A stretch of DNA of 64,000 nt from Paulownia fortunei. Taxonomy: Eukaryota; Streptophyta; Magnoliopsida; Lamiales; Paulowniaceae. A program made the translations under genes and the position numbers. The notes beneath the pieces are model-generated. The model searched no databases and was not told the origin of the DNA. It saw nothing but the letters and a program-made list of their open reading frames with translations. Where the stretch lies: NCBI GenBank assembly GCA_019321725.1, contig CM033120.1, positions 4,903,694 to 4,967,693 on the forward strand, in the 5' to 3' direction. This document shows, piece by piece, positions 10,422 to 25,400 of the stretch; position 1 is the first letter of the stretch; every line of letters begins with the position of its first letter.

Positions 10422-13400
10422 CTACAGGAGCAACAGAAATAAAGGCACCATTACATGTCATTTTACATTTAACAAAATCGCATCAAGGTCTCAACTATTA
10501 GAAACAAACTTCCGAATCGAACCAAATAAATCCGTAGCAAACCAAAAACACCATTTGTCAGTGTATCTGCTACAGATTTGGTTACTTAAAAAGACAATTA
10601 AAAGCTAAAGTGATACAAGAAAATCAAACGTCACTAGGAAGTTCTGAATAAAATTAGCAAATGAACCTACTGACCTCGACAACTGAATAGCACCAGACAA
10701 GGCCTAGTGAAAAAGAATAGAATTTATTTCTATATACCTAGATCTGACATCTTCAATGTTTGTCATAGAGTAAAGCATGAAAAAACAAAAACAACTATCG
10801 ATAGGGTACCAACATCCATTCACTTTCTTCTAAAACAAGTTTGTATGAAAGAACATCACTGGCCAAGTAAAAAATATCTTTGAACCTTATAACCCAAACA
10901 AACACACACAAAAAAAATAACAAAAAAGGGTGATGGGAAAATAGAGTCTGCAAGGAAAATAGAGTATTTGAATATTAAAAGCATGAAATTGAATTTCCTA
11001 TATCACGGTACAACTGAGACACAAGAAAATACAGGTAAAATAAATGAAAGATAATTCCAGAAGTTGGTTCACCATAAGTTGAACGCACTTCTACTTGAAT
11101 AGTTGTCAATTAACAGAATTAAGAGTACATGACATGAAAACACAGTCACACTTACTAGATGATCAACTCGCCAATTGAAAAGCCTTGTTATGTATTGGGA
11201 ATTATTAAAACAATCAAGAAATTGACTATTTCCAATATATAAAACTCTATTCCATAGACTTATATACACAACGCTAGGAACAGAAACATGGCTTCATATT
11301 CAACACACAAAAAGCAATAACTTAATAATTGAAAAAATATATTGTGGAAAATCAAGCTGAATATTTCCTAGGATCAGGTTGGAGATACCTAGAGCTAGCT
11401 TTCTCTCCTTTTATATTTATCTTGTAATCCCAGGAAATCAGAGCTTTATTTGGTGCAGATTCTGAAGCTTAGGTTAGGGATTAGGTTGTTTTCTTCTTGT
11501 TATTTTCCTCTATAAAACCGATCATATTCTTCCTTTTGTACTCAGAGCAAACTAATTAAAAGCTCAGAGAAGCTTTTCCATACCAGCTTTCATGGCATCA
11601 GAGCAGCGTGATCCTCTCTTTTTTTCTAGTTCATTTTCTGATCTTTATTTTAAAAAAAAAATAGAAAACTTTGTTCCCTTTTCTACTCTGTTTTTGTGGA
11701 CTCAAGACAGTGTTTTTCCATATCTGAAATAATTGAGGAAATTATGTATCGGCAAGCTTTAACTAGCGCTACAGGTAGCGATGGCTCAAAGACTTCCACC
11801 GGTGCTTCACCGGCGGTTTCTCAGACTACTTCCAAGGCGGTTCCAACTGCAGTTACAAATAATGCACCCTTGCAGATTTCTTCCCACAAAATGAATGGAA
11901 AAAACTTCCTTCAATGGTCACTATGATAGATATTCGCGGCAAAGGAAAAATGGGATATCACACGACACCGACACCTGATTAAAATTATACTCCCTTTTAA
12001 ATTTGGGATGCTGAAAATAGTATTATCATGGCCTGCCTCGTAAACTCCATGGAACCCAACATCAAGTATTGATGATGATGAATTGAAACGTCTCACAGTC
12101 ATTATCTATTCGCGATCAGCGAACAATTCGCAAACCAAACCCCTTAGTCGAGAAGATTCGCTTAGGGTCCTAAATATTACCCCTCAAAGTGTATCCACAC
12201 CCCAAATGCCCACTCACAGTCGTTTCTATGCTAATAGGATATCGACTCGATAATTCTAGTCTAAGAGTGTGTGTTTAATGGTTTGGGACAACAACAATCA
12301 AATTGTTTTAGGTGTATGTTTTGATTTTTAATTCAACTAGTGAAAAAAAAATCAAAACTCAATAATGAGGGCTATGGTTTCGCGGCTACGAGAGGGAGGA
12401 AAGGCTGGTTTTTGGGAGGAATTTTACTTTAAAAAACATGCGAAAATTGCAGCAATAATGCTTGCAATTTTCGGCCCCTGGGAGGACTTAAATAGTCCTC
12501 CAATGTCATTTTCAAAGAGATTCCTTCCTTATCCTACTCCTTGTATTTCTACAAGTCTTCCAACTTAATTAGAAGACTTCAGCCCTAATCCTTCTAGGAA
12601 TTAAATCTCCATTTAATTTCTAATTGACTTTCTACAAGCCCACATCTAATGGACTTATACACAATTCATTAATTAGGTCCAATTCAATTGATCCATTTCA
12701 ATGAATTAATTCATCTTATGACTTAAAATGCCTACTATAATTAATTGATCCAATTAATTAATTACTTGTTCATTTGGGCTACCTAATCCAATTAGGTCAA
12801 TTAAATAATTGAATTAATTCAACATTTGAATTAATTAAGTCCTATAAATTAATCATATTAATTAAATTTAATCCAACTCTTTTTCTTATTTTTTAGGCAA
12901 GAAATGGACTTCTTTGAGTTAGATTGTGACGCCAGTCCACCCATAACCTAGTAATGGACTCACAACTTTTCTAACTTAATTGAACAATTAAACTCAGATT
13001 AACTAATTTAATTATGTAATCCCCTTGAAATTAATTAAAAGAACCTCACCTATCAATATGTAGCAACACGCTATGAAGACCTAGTTATAGATGAAAAATC
13101 GAACCTTTTTCAATTACGAATATCATGCAATTATAGTATTTTTGTCTACTAATCTTACGATTGAGCCTATGATGAATTATTAGTCAAAATCCTATTAGTT
13201 CAATACCAATGAATTCATTCCTAATAATTTGATTCGACGATGCAATTAGGAAACTCATTTCCTAATTATCATTCTAATCTTGGCCAAGGAATTTTAGACA
13301 AGTGACTAGTCCTTTGTTGGGCACTCATAAACCTCTATATACGAGGATCATACATCCAAAATATTCCATTTGTTATTGTCATGCAATCAGAAAATAAATC

Positions 13401-16400
13401 AAAGTGCACCATGTCATGCACAATGTTATAATGCTGCCCACAGTTAAAGGACTAATACAAGTCTATAATAGCAACTTCATTGCTTCCAATTGGAATATTC
13501 AGATAGGGTTGTTTAGACTTGTTCTCTAACAAGTACCCGTATATATGCACTAGTGTCGCAACACTAATGCCTATGGTATAAGGGACCCTCCTCATGAGGA
13601 TACATTGTAGGATCAAGTCTACCTGACTTATTGATGTCCCGTGTTAGTGAATCCTTGATTGGAACGTTTTTAAGACCATAGGCTTAGAGGTATATTCCAC
13701 CATCACCATCCTATACAACACCATGCCCCCATAACTATGTATGGTTTAGGGACTTCACCTATTTTAATAGAGTAAATTTAAGATGAAAAATGTCTTTCAT
13801 TGATGTAAACAAAACAAGACTGGTTAGGGCTCTTTTGCTTGGTGGGTTGGTATAAGACTTGATACCTTTTCTATAGAATGTGTTTTGATGGTAAACATAT
13901 TAATACTATCTATATATTGTTTGGTAGGGTGTTTGAAAGTGCTTGATATCCTATGTTAAAATCAATAAATTTATTTGGTTAGACAAATTGATAGTCATGG
14001 ATACCTTTTGTAAAGTCATAGTATCCTTTTCAAAATTTAAATAAAAATATGTATTATAATATATTTTAACAATTTTCAATATTGTATTTGTGGTCATCTC
14101 CATATATCCAACCTCATCAAATTCTACTAAATATATATAGATTGGTGACTAGTTAACATCAATTTCTATGTAGAACTCAATACATTATGTGGGAAAGTAT
14201 GAGCTACAAATACCCATGATTAGGGTGTGATTTCTTAATAAGAGGATTTGATTTGCATTCCTTAATTAGAGGATTTGATTTAATTGATTTTGTAGAGTAG
14301 TTTCTTTATTAGTAGCTAGGATTGATTGTATATATTCGACCCTTGCACAGAATTATATACAACATAAAAATATTTCTTCTCCATTTCTCTTCTCCATTTT
14401 TTTCGACATGGTATTAAAAGCCTTAGGCTCAAAAAACCTGGGAAATGCATTTTTTTCTGCCTTCGTTATTGTCACTCTTGGCCTTCATTGCCAAACCTCA
14501 CCACAACAGGGCCCTTAATACCCATATACATCATCATCCTCTCTCTAGCAACCTTTATTGTTGCAGGCATTAATCACCAAACCAAGACTCGTAACTCTAT
14601 TCAATTTAGGCTTTCATATCCATTTTTTTCCCACCATGTCCGAGATAACTGAAGAAGTGACCAAACAGCCAGCCGCTCAATGGGGAGAAGGAAAGACTCA
14701 AAAGCACACACAAGAGATTGAGAGGTAAAGGAACTTGCTAGTGAACCTGAGTTTCCTATTTCCATTGATTAAATGTCTTAGATAAAACTTTTGCTAATTA
14801 TTGGATTATGAATTCAAGTGCTATAGATCACATGACTCATTCATCACATAAATTTAGCACTTGTAACCTTTATCCAAGTAATAGAAAATTACCAAGTTAT
14901 CAAATTGAATATTCAGGTATCAAATTTGGTTTATTTTATATTGCTTTGTATCTGAATCTACTAGTTTCTTCATTATTTGTAGCAGTTCTTTACTTGGGGT
15001 TGGAACCTTTCTATTCCATACATATTCGTCCTTAAGCTTTTTGACATAAATAAAAGAAGTAAAGTTTTTGGAATAATAATCAGTATCTTTATTACATTAG
15101 CCAAAACTTATTTGTTCTTGTTCATTTCTATTGCAACAAGATGGACTTTACGTAGACTGAGAATGGACCAACTATTAAATATTGGACGGAAATTTCTTTT
15201 ACCTATTTCTCTAGGTAATTTATTAATAACAACTTTGTCCCAACTTCTTTCATTGTAAAAAAATAGTCTATCTTCACAACTTGTCTCAAACAAGAGAAAG
15301 AAACAAGTAAAATTATTTATAGATATTCAGATATATGTTCCCTATGCTAACTTAATTTTTGAATTTTGGTCAACAAACAATACAAGCTGCAAGTACATTT
15401 GTCATATAATCGTAGTTATACAGATACTTTTTGTACAACATCCTTTACTGGGCGATAAGAGGATTGACTTAATTAACTCATTTTTTTGATAGGTGAGTAA
15501 TTGATGGAATTATGAATCAGGTTGGTGTGAGTTTCTTTTTTGTAGGAGAAGGTATCAAATATGTAGGGGGTGGCTATATTTCTTCTTATCTTTTCTTCTA
15601 TTTTTCTTATATATCAATTTTTTTTATTAATTTATTACTTTAGACTTTTTGATATTACTTTTGGATCTTGAATTGTCATGATTTTCATTGATATTTAATA
15701 GACAAGATTCCTCATAAAATGGGCTATTTTAATAGCGTGTCTGTAAATCAAAAGTTGGAATTCATCTTCCCTCTTGTTCCTATTTAGCCCCTTCCATTTC
15801 GAAAGTTGTTTCTATTTCCACATCTCTTTCTTCCTCCCATTTCATTTTTTCCGTTTTTTAGGTTTTTTCTAGTTTCTTAATAAAAATAGGTGACGGTATT
15901 CTGCCTAAATAGAAGACCCGAGCCATAGAATTTCTCAATTCTAATACAAGGTACTTATTAGATCGACTGTACTTATTCGATCTAATCGAATGATTTTTCC
16001 GTATCCAAACTTATATCAATCCAAGCCATTTCATAAATCAAATGTGACCAAAATAACCAACCAACAAAACTACTTATTACAAATAACATCTTGTTGTTGC
16101 ATAGAAACATATAAATGTTGATTAATTTAGCTAACATTGAACTTGGAACTTGGTAAAATGAAATGGTTGAATGAGATTATTCAGGAATACACATTGAATG
16201 CTAAAATTACACATTGAATTTTTGGTAGTAGATTCATAATAAAAATAGTATGTGATTACTCTAAAAGAAATGAAACAGCATATGGTAGAGCTAGTAGCAG
16301 TTCTGTGATAAAACCAATTCTTGCTGATACCTTCTTCTATAACCTGAGCTTAGAGAAGGAAGAGATAATAGGGCCCTATGGAGAATATGGCCTAACGACA

Positions 16401-19400
16401 ACAACCGAATTGATTATCTTCATGCATAAGGATACTAGATTACCTAGTAGAAAATAGTGAAAAATCATTATAAACCTCCCTCATTTCTTTTTCTATTGCA
16501 ATTTCTGGATTACTCGATAATTTTTGAACTTTCCATATATAGAAAAGAAATAGACTAGAAACGACATCTATTATGTCTGACACCAAATGGGTATTCAATG
16601 AATGAAATTGGGATATAGATGGAATATAATGAAATAGAGCCACTTTGAGGTTCCCTCTAAAATGAGAAATGGATAACGAAGAAGTTCCAGGAGTTATGAA
16701 GGAGGGATCAAACTCATATTGCCCAAAGTAATAGAAAGATTATCACTGGCGATGGTTTACTAAAGGATTATGGATTCAGGTGCTACATATCTAAAGACTC
16801 ATTCATCAAAGAAATTTAGCACTTATAACCCATCCAAGTAATAGAAAGATTACCACTGTCAATGGTTTACTAACCACTGTTGTAGGGATAGAAGATGTTC
16901 CAATTAGTCCTACACTCATACTATAAAACGCTCTTCACATTCCAAAGTTGTCCACTAGTCTTGTCTCTATACAAAAACTTACTCATGATTTGTGTTGTAA
17001 TGCCATTTTTCACTCGACTTGCTGTGTATTTCGGGATCGAGCTTCGAGGAAGTTGCAAAGCACAAATGTGTTCCAATTTCAATTAGCAATACAAGTTCAA
17101 CTTTTTTTTCCCAACCCATGGTTACATTTGAGGTCCTACTATTATGAACATTCCTGGAGCACATTGCTTTGAGTCCTCCATTAATAATTGCACTAGAATG
17201 TCTTGGATCTTTACAATTAAAAACAAATCTGATGTAGAACAATTCTAATGTGAGTTTTTGAACTTTCCATATATAGAAAAGAAATAGAAAGAGAGGGAAT
17301 AGAAACGGCATCTATTATGTCAATGACACCAAATGGGTATTAAATGAGTGAAATTGGGATATAGATGGAATATAATGAAATAGAGCCACTTTGAGGTCCC
17401 TCTAAAACGAGAAATGGAAATCGAAGATGTTCGGGGAGTTATGAAGGAGGATCGAGTTCATATTGCCCCAAGTAATAAAAGATTATCACAGGTGATGGTT
17501 CACTAATGTATAAAAGATTCATGTGCAACATATCTAAAGACTCGTTCATCAAATAAATTTAGCACTTATAACTCGTCCAAGTAATAGAAAGATTACTACT
17601 GTCAATGATTTACTAACCACTGTTGCAGGGGTAAAAGATGTTCCAATTAGTCCTATACTTATACTACAAAATGTTCTTCACATTCCAAAGTTGTTCACTA
17701 GTCTTGTTTCTATACAAAAACTTACTCATGATTTGTGTTGTAATGTCATTTTTCACCCAACTTCTTGTGTATTTCAAGACCGAGATTCGAGGAAGTTGTA
17801 AAGCACAAACATGTTCCATTTTCAATTAGCAATAAAAATTTACTTTTTTTCCCAACCCATAGTGACAATTGGGGTCCTACTATTCTGAACATTCCTGGAG
17901 CACGTTGCTTTGAGTCCTCCATTGATAATTGCACTAGAATGCCTTGGATCTTTCTAATTAAGAACAAATCTAATGTAAAACAATTCTGATGTAAGTTTTG
18001 TCCTCCCAAATTTTCATATCATGGTTCAAATCCAATTTGGTGTCAAAATTAAACGATTTAAGCCTGAAAATGCTAGGGAGTACTTCAATAAAGTTTTGAC
18101 TCCATACTTCCAAAAGGAAGGATAATTCATGAGTCATCATGTGTAAACACTCCACAACAAAACAGAATCGTTGAAAGATAAAATGGTCATCTTCTTGATA
18201 CAACCCGTGCATTTATTCTTCAAAACAATGTGCCTACATATCATTAAGGGAAGGAGTGTTAACAACTGCACAAAATAGGTTACTATCCAAAATCTTAAAT
18301 TTCAAGTCTCCTATGGAAATGCTTTCCAAATTCTATCCTAACCTATATACTTCCAACCATCTCATTTCTTAGATTTTTGGATGTGTCTTTTGTTCATGCT
18401 CATAGTTCAAACAAGGAAAAATTAGATCCCAGGGCAATTAGATGTGTTTGTATATGCTACTCTCCAACTCAAAAGGGATACAAGTGCTACCATGCACCTT
18501 CTAAGAAGTTTTATACTTCTGGAAGTATCAATCACTTTCCACAAAAAAAATCCTATTTTTTCACTCCTTATTTTCAAAGGGAGAATACGGTCATGGAAGA
18601 TAAGGTGTCTTTCCTCCTCGATCTACCTTGTTTATCAACACCTGTGCTCTATGTTCCTTCCTCATCGACACCTGCATATCCCACTTCAACTAAGTTTAAT
18701 GATTCTATAACTGAGTCTCCTAATAAGCGTGATGAATCTGTCCACATTCCTCTTGTTGAATATGTGCACACTATTAAAACCATACCTACTCAGTTGTCCC
18801 AATTTGCTAAAGTGTACTCGAAAAAAAAAGCTTCAACCCCAAAACTTGCACCAGTTCGAGGGTCTAACACAGACCTATAAATATCTAGAAATAAGGTAAC
18901 ATCTTCTAGCTCTCCTTTACAAACTAAATCAAAAAATCATTTGAATAGTAACTCACATCTGAATCTTCCGAAATGTACCAAGCACCCTTTGTATGCACCC
19001 TCATGTTGAATCATTTCAAAAAAATTCACCAAGCCATAGCAGTTTTTTATTAGTTTGAATAGTATTCACGTACCCACCAGTTTATCCGAGGCTTTATGTA
19101 ATGAAAACTGGACACAAGCTATGAATGTTGAGATGCAGACATTAGAAAAGAACAAAACTTGGGAGTTAGGTGATGTTACGTGCACGAAAAAGACCATTAG
19201 GATGCAAGTGGGTATACGCAGTAAAATATAAAGCAGACATATCACTAGAGAGGTACAAGGTGAGATTGGTAGCCAAAGGATATATTCAGATCAAGAGACG
19301 TTTGCTCCGGTAGCCAAAATGAATACCGTCAAAATTATAATGTCCTTAGCTGCCAACTATAATTGGGATTTGTAGCAGTTTGATGTCAAAAATGCAATTT

Positions 19401-22400
19401 TGCATGCCTTGAAGAGGAGATTTATATGGAGATTCCATCGAATTTTGAAAGGACCATAGCTGCTTATCAGGTATCTAAACTCAAGAAGGCCTTGTATAGG
19501 CTCAAGAAATCTCCAAGGAGATGGTTCAGAAGGTTTGCAAAGGTGAAGACAAAGATGAGATACAAGGGGATCATATGTTGTTTGTGAAGCATTAAAGTTC
19601 AAGGGGAGTGACTGCTCTCTTGGTATACATTGACCATCATGATAGAAAATGATCAAAAGAAGAGAAAGGTTTTGAAACATTATTTGACCAAGAAATTCAA
19701 GATCAAGGAACCAAGAAGGCTAAAATACTTTCTAGGAATTGAGGTTGCACATTCAAATAAGGGAATTTTCATCTCCCAACAAAAGTATGTTATGGATGCT
19801 CTTATGGAAATTGGGAAGTTGGCATTTAAGCCGAATAGCACACTGATAAATCTCAACCACAAACTTGGAGAGGCTGGGAAAGATATTGTAGATTACAAAA
19901 GATATCCACGACTTATAGGGAGACTAATTTATCTATCTCACATAAGACCGAATACAGCCTATGCTATCAGTGTGATTAGTCAGTTAATGCATAGTCTAAG
20001 GAGGTTTATTTGCAAGCTATCAATCGAGTGTTACATTGAGCGTTACAGTATCTTAAGGGAACTCCTGGTAGGATATCTTGTTTAGAAGAAGTATGGGGCT
20101 AGCACTTGAAGTATACAACAATGCAAAATGTAATTGCAAAATCTATTGTTGAAGCAGAATTGCAAGGAATAGCCCATTAAGTTTGCGAGTTACTATGGTT
20201 GAAGATCATTTTGGAAGATTCGAAGGTCAAGTAGGATAGTGTAATGTGACTTTACAACGATAAAAACTCTACAATCAGTACTGTACATAACCCAGTACAA
20301 TATAACCGGACAAATATAGCACAATACAACATGACCGAACAAAACATAAAAATCGACAAACATTTCATTAAGGAGCAGTTAGAGAGCGGATTGATTTGTA
20401 CCCCCTATACCTACTAACTACAAGCTTGTAGATGTGTAGACCAAAGGTTTAAAAAGTTTGATATTTCAAAATGAACGAAGGTTTTCGAGCTAGGAATAGA
20501 AAATATCTATTCACCAACTTAAGGAAGAGTGGGAAAGTTTGAGTTGCAAATACCCATGATTAGGGTGAGATTTCTCAATCAAAGGATTTTATTTATATTC
20601 CTTAATTAGAGGATTTGATTTGATTGATTTTGTACAATACGTTCCTTATTTGTAGATAGGGTTGATTGTATATATATGACCCTTGTATAAAATTTTATAC
20701 ACAAAAACATGATAAGATTTCTTATCCATTTGTCTTTTTTGTCTTTTTCCACACTTTAAAAGTAGCTTAAAAAATATTTCCATGTAGCAATGAAGATTAA
20801 TTAAAACGTAAGTCATTTAATGAGGACGTGATAAGTCCTACAAGTTTAATATGAAAACCTAGACCGAAAGCATCACTATAATTCAAAAACATTGACAAAC
20901 TTGAGTTTAGAAAGAAAATAAAATGTCAACCAACAAGAAAATCTTGTTTAGAATAAATGAGAAGGCATATATAGACCTCAAAGTCTCAGTACACATGTTC
21001 ATTCGAAATGGGAAGAAAATAAAACATGCATGTAGGCCATTATATTACAATAATTATCTTGTATATAAGTTTTGGTTTAATTTTCACTCCGATTTTATAT
21101 TTAAAAAAATTATAATTGATTTGATCGAACCCGCTTATTTCATAATTAATTTGAATTCAGTTAATTAAATTTGAACTTGAATCTACAATTTTTATAAGCA
21201 TGCAATTATGTTTGTATCATTGTAGTGTGTGTCAAAGTGCATGAGCGAGGGTGAAAGTTTTTGCGATGGTGAGGAAAAGAAATTTTTTTGGCTTTTTTTT
21301 CCTTTTCTTGTCGAAAGTAGAAATACTGAAGAAAAATAATTTGGTAGGAACTCGGTGCATTGTAGCATGGAAAAAAAATCTCTATAACTACTAAAATATG
21401 GGATATTTAATATGGAAAAATATCTGCAATTACTTATAATATGGAATAAGCAAGTACTATAACATACTTAAACATTTTTATTTTGCATCACATAATTTCA
21501 CTTTATGTAAGAAAAGAATCAGTTTACGTACTAAAAACACTAATAGTATATTTGAGATTGCATACATTGAATTCCTAAAATTGGAAGAATAAAAATATGC
21601 AATCAAACAGGCAGGGTTAGTTGCTAAGATGGAGAAATCAACCGAATTAGCAGGTTAGGGTTTCAATGGGCAATTTAGTCCATCAAAAGTTAACGTGGGC
21701 CTAAACTTTTTTTGGATACACATCATAGGTGTGATCAATGAAGGAGGTTACTTTATTGCATACCGGGCCACCTACTTTTCATGGGCCTAACCAATTTGAA
21801 GCAATCAGCAAATTAGGTGGGTATATGGATCTATCAAGCCTTATCAAGCACAATAAAAAAATGAAACGAGTATAAAAGCGGCTCACCTAATTGGCTCACC
21901 CGGCGCTATGGTTTTGAAGGAGCTCAGAATGACCTAGTTTCCAAGCTTAAAAAATTTCTTTATGGATTAAATCAGTCTCCTAGAGCTTGTTTTGACAAGT
22001 TCATTACAGTTGTTTGTTAACAAGGCTACAATGAGGATCAATCTTGTCATAAGATCATTTTTAAACATAAGAAGAAAAGGTGACAATTCTCATTGTGTAT
22101 GTAGATGATATTATTCTAAAAAGGAGATGTGAAGAAGAAATGAAGAGACTTGAACAAAAGTTGGCAGAAGAATTTCAAATCAAAGACCTTGGGCATTTGA
22201 GAAACTTTATGCAAATGAAAGTTCATTAAGTATTTCAATCTCACAGAGGAAGTATGTTTTAAATTTGTTGAAGCGAACATGAATGATAGGTTACAAACTT
22301 GCAAAGGCTACTTGTATCCAAGTATTAAACTGGGAGAAGTTGAAGAAGGTAATCATATATTTATCAGCAATTCTTAGGGAGACTTATTTATCACACAATA

Positions 22401-25400
22401 GACCACACATAGCATTTGCAGCCAGTGTTGTGAGTCAATTTATGCATGCACTGTTTGAAGAACATTTAGAAGTTGTGAATCGTATTCTAAGATACTTGAA
22501 GGAACCCCTGGGAGAGGATTATTGTTCAAGAAGAATTTGAAGCCTATAGAGATGCAGATTGCGATGCGAAAGATCTAGAATCGAAGATCAACTTCTAGGT
22601 TTGTGCATTTGATTGGGGAAATTTGGTGACTTGGAAGAGCAAGAAACAGTTAGTTGTTGCTTGTACTTGTGTAGAAGCTAAGTCACGAGAGTGGCACAAG
22701 CAATCTGGGAGCTCTTATGATAAAACAAGTTATGGGAAAGCTAAAAGTAATAATCTCAAGTTCAATAAAGCTTTCTATTTTTTTTTTTAACAATAAACCA
22801 GCAAAAAATATCTCCCACACTCCTATCCATCCTAACTGGCGCCAACTAATCTGACTCCAATGGAACTCTATCTCAACTGATCTAACTCCAAAATAACTCT
22901 ATCTCACGAACCCGATCTAGATTGTTTTAGCTCGGAGTCCATTCAAGGAACTCAATTTCCTGTTCATGCAAATAAAGAGAGGCGGTAAGGTTTGTTGTGT
23001 TGGCACCCAACTATAACCCTTTGATACCTAAGTCAGAACTAATAGGACAAATAGGATATAAAGGATCTAAGAGAGAGCTAAAACTAAGAATAAAATGCTT
23101 ATCATTAATGCTATTTATAGTGTTTTATCCTTACACGTGATTTCAGGATGACCAAGTATAGTGCGCACTTTAGGTGGACAAAAAACTGGATTTTAAGTCG
23201 TGCCGTAAATGGGTCGGATCTGACTCGCAGATAGGTGTGTCGATAAAGTCCTGTATTGTGATTTCTTTTATCTTTCAAAGGTAATTTGGTACTTTTAAGA
23301 TATGTATTTATTACCCACATCATCATATTGACGTTTTAGAAAGAAATTTGAGAAAGGAATTATGTATATAACATTTGTTCTTATAATTGAGCAAGTGGCA
23401 GATATCCTAACCAAAAGTTTTGAAAGAATAATATTTGAGAAGCTATAGCTAAAAGTTTTAGAAAATAATGTTTAAGAAGTTAGTTGATACCCTAAAATCA
23501 ATTGGGAGATTAATATTTACACAACATTCGTAATTAAAAATATTCGCCTTTTTACCTATATCTAAGTGTTCATGGAGTGTTGCTATACGCTAACCATGAT
23601 TTGTGAGGTTCTTGGAATAATTGGATAATTTTAAGGCCATTAATTAATTAGATTATAACTTTAATAGTTCAATTAAGTTATAAGAGTTGTGAGCCCACTA
23701 CTAGCTATTGGTGAAACTAAAAAATCGTACACAAATTCGAACAAGTCCAATTCTTGTGTAAGGAATAATCCATGTGTTGGATTAAATTTAATTAATATGA
23801 TTATTTAAATAAAGCTTAATTAATTCAAGTATTGAATTAATTTAATTAATTAGATTAATTAATTAACCTAATTGGATTAGGAAGTCTAATATGGAATAAA
23901 TAATCAATTGATTAAATTAATTAATTATAGAGGGCTTATATTAATTTATAAGATGAATTAATTTAATTAATTTGATTAATTAAATTGGACTCAATTAATT
24001 CATTGAAACTATGTTCGATAAGTGTGGGCTTGTAGTAAGCCTATTTGGAATTGATTAAAGAATCCAAGTCTTAATAACATTACTTAGCGTGAACAAGGAG
24101 ATAGAGATAAGGAAAGAGAGTCCCATAGTGATGGAACTAGGGAGCTATATAAGGTCCCATAGAGGATGGTCACTATGTAATCACGAGACTACCCAGTGGC
24201 CGAAATCTAGAGCAAAAATAGTCTTGAGAAATTACCTTTCTCTCCTCAAAAAAGACGTCTCTTTTCTTCTTGTGTTATGTGTATTTTGATTCATGCATCC
24301 ACGAGTTGAATTTAGAACAAAATCAAAACACTTATCACAATTGTGGTGTTAATTTTCATAAATCTAAACAGTTTACATTAGAATTATTAAATCATCGTTT
24401 ACTAGCACAAATGCAATTGTTGTGGGCATTCAGGGTGCGGATATGCTTAGCGGTGTAACACTCGAGACCCTAAGCCAATCATTTTCAACCAAAGGTGTTT
24501 TGGAATCACGATTGCTGTGAAAAGTTTGTGGATAGAATTAATTTAAATCGATTAATACAACATCAATCGAAAAGCTTCGCGTATAAAGTTCTCAACTTTT
24601 ACATAAATTTAATTTATGTATCATCGAAAAATGTATAACTGATCTATCACAACGAATTCGAGATACAATTATATGCATGAGATGCATAGATGTTTACATT
24701 TTTAAATTCTGTTGCGTTTAGTATCCCAGTATCATGCGAAGCCTGCACTTTGTTTCGATATCAAAGTGCAACAAAAATTTGATCAGAAAATAAAATAGGT
24801 ACTTCGTCATTTGTATGAACTAAATAGATTCAAGGTAGATTTTGTGCCAACTATTGGCCATAAAATAAACCCCATATAATGCGGATGAGAATTTTGAATA
24901 AGGAAACAACATACCAAGATAATTACAAACATGAAATGCATAAGTGAAAAAATGTGGAATTCCTATAATGATTTCTAAGCAACTATAATAGGAAAATCAA
25001 AATTTTAAGCAAGGCATATGCACCATAATATGCATCTTAAATGTTAAATTATGATTAATTATTGGAATCGATATGGTCTGTGGATTAATTTAGTGATGCC
25101 ATCATCCTGCACTCCTATAATTTACAACTATGTTATTTCACCAACTATATAATTCATCACGTCCTCAAACAAATATACAAGGACACGAATACGTATAAAA
25201 ATATAGTTAGTATCATAATTTTTTTTTATCTAGGCAACACAAAGATAAACCTAAAAAAAATACTTAGTAAACTAGTAACAAAGAAAAGTTAACAAGTAGA
25301 GTTAACCAAAAATATTTATTCGCAAGCACTTATAAATGTTAAGCAAGCATGTGCATATAGGGATATGTAAATTTGGATAATTCATAATGTCATGTCAATT

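Larger units (their letters stand above)
14190..20753 (+). mobile_element. Ty1/copia element with both LTRs, carrying plastid DNA
   Basis: 5' LTR 14190-14408 and 3' LTR 20530-20753 share most of their sequence, both starting TGGGAAAG and ending CA. A degraded Met primer site TGGTATTAAAAG follows at 14409-14420, and a purine tract AAGGAAGAG precedes the 3' LTR. Inside are protease, integrase, RT and RNase H remnants in broken frames, a plastid insertion at about 14895-15405 and a 734-bp tandem duplication at 16521-17995. No clean target-site duplication was seen. Confidence 0.85.

Noticed and set aside
14808..15035. 75-codon frame as a separate gene
   Set aside because: It is a chance fusion of copia protease and plastid ndhA sequence ended by a frameshift.
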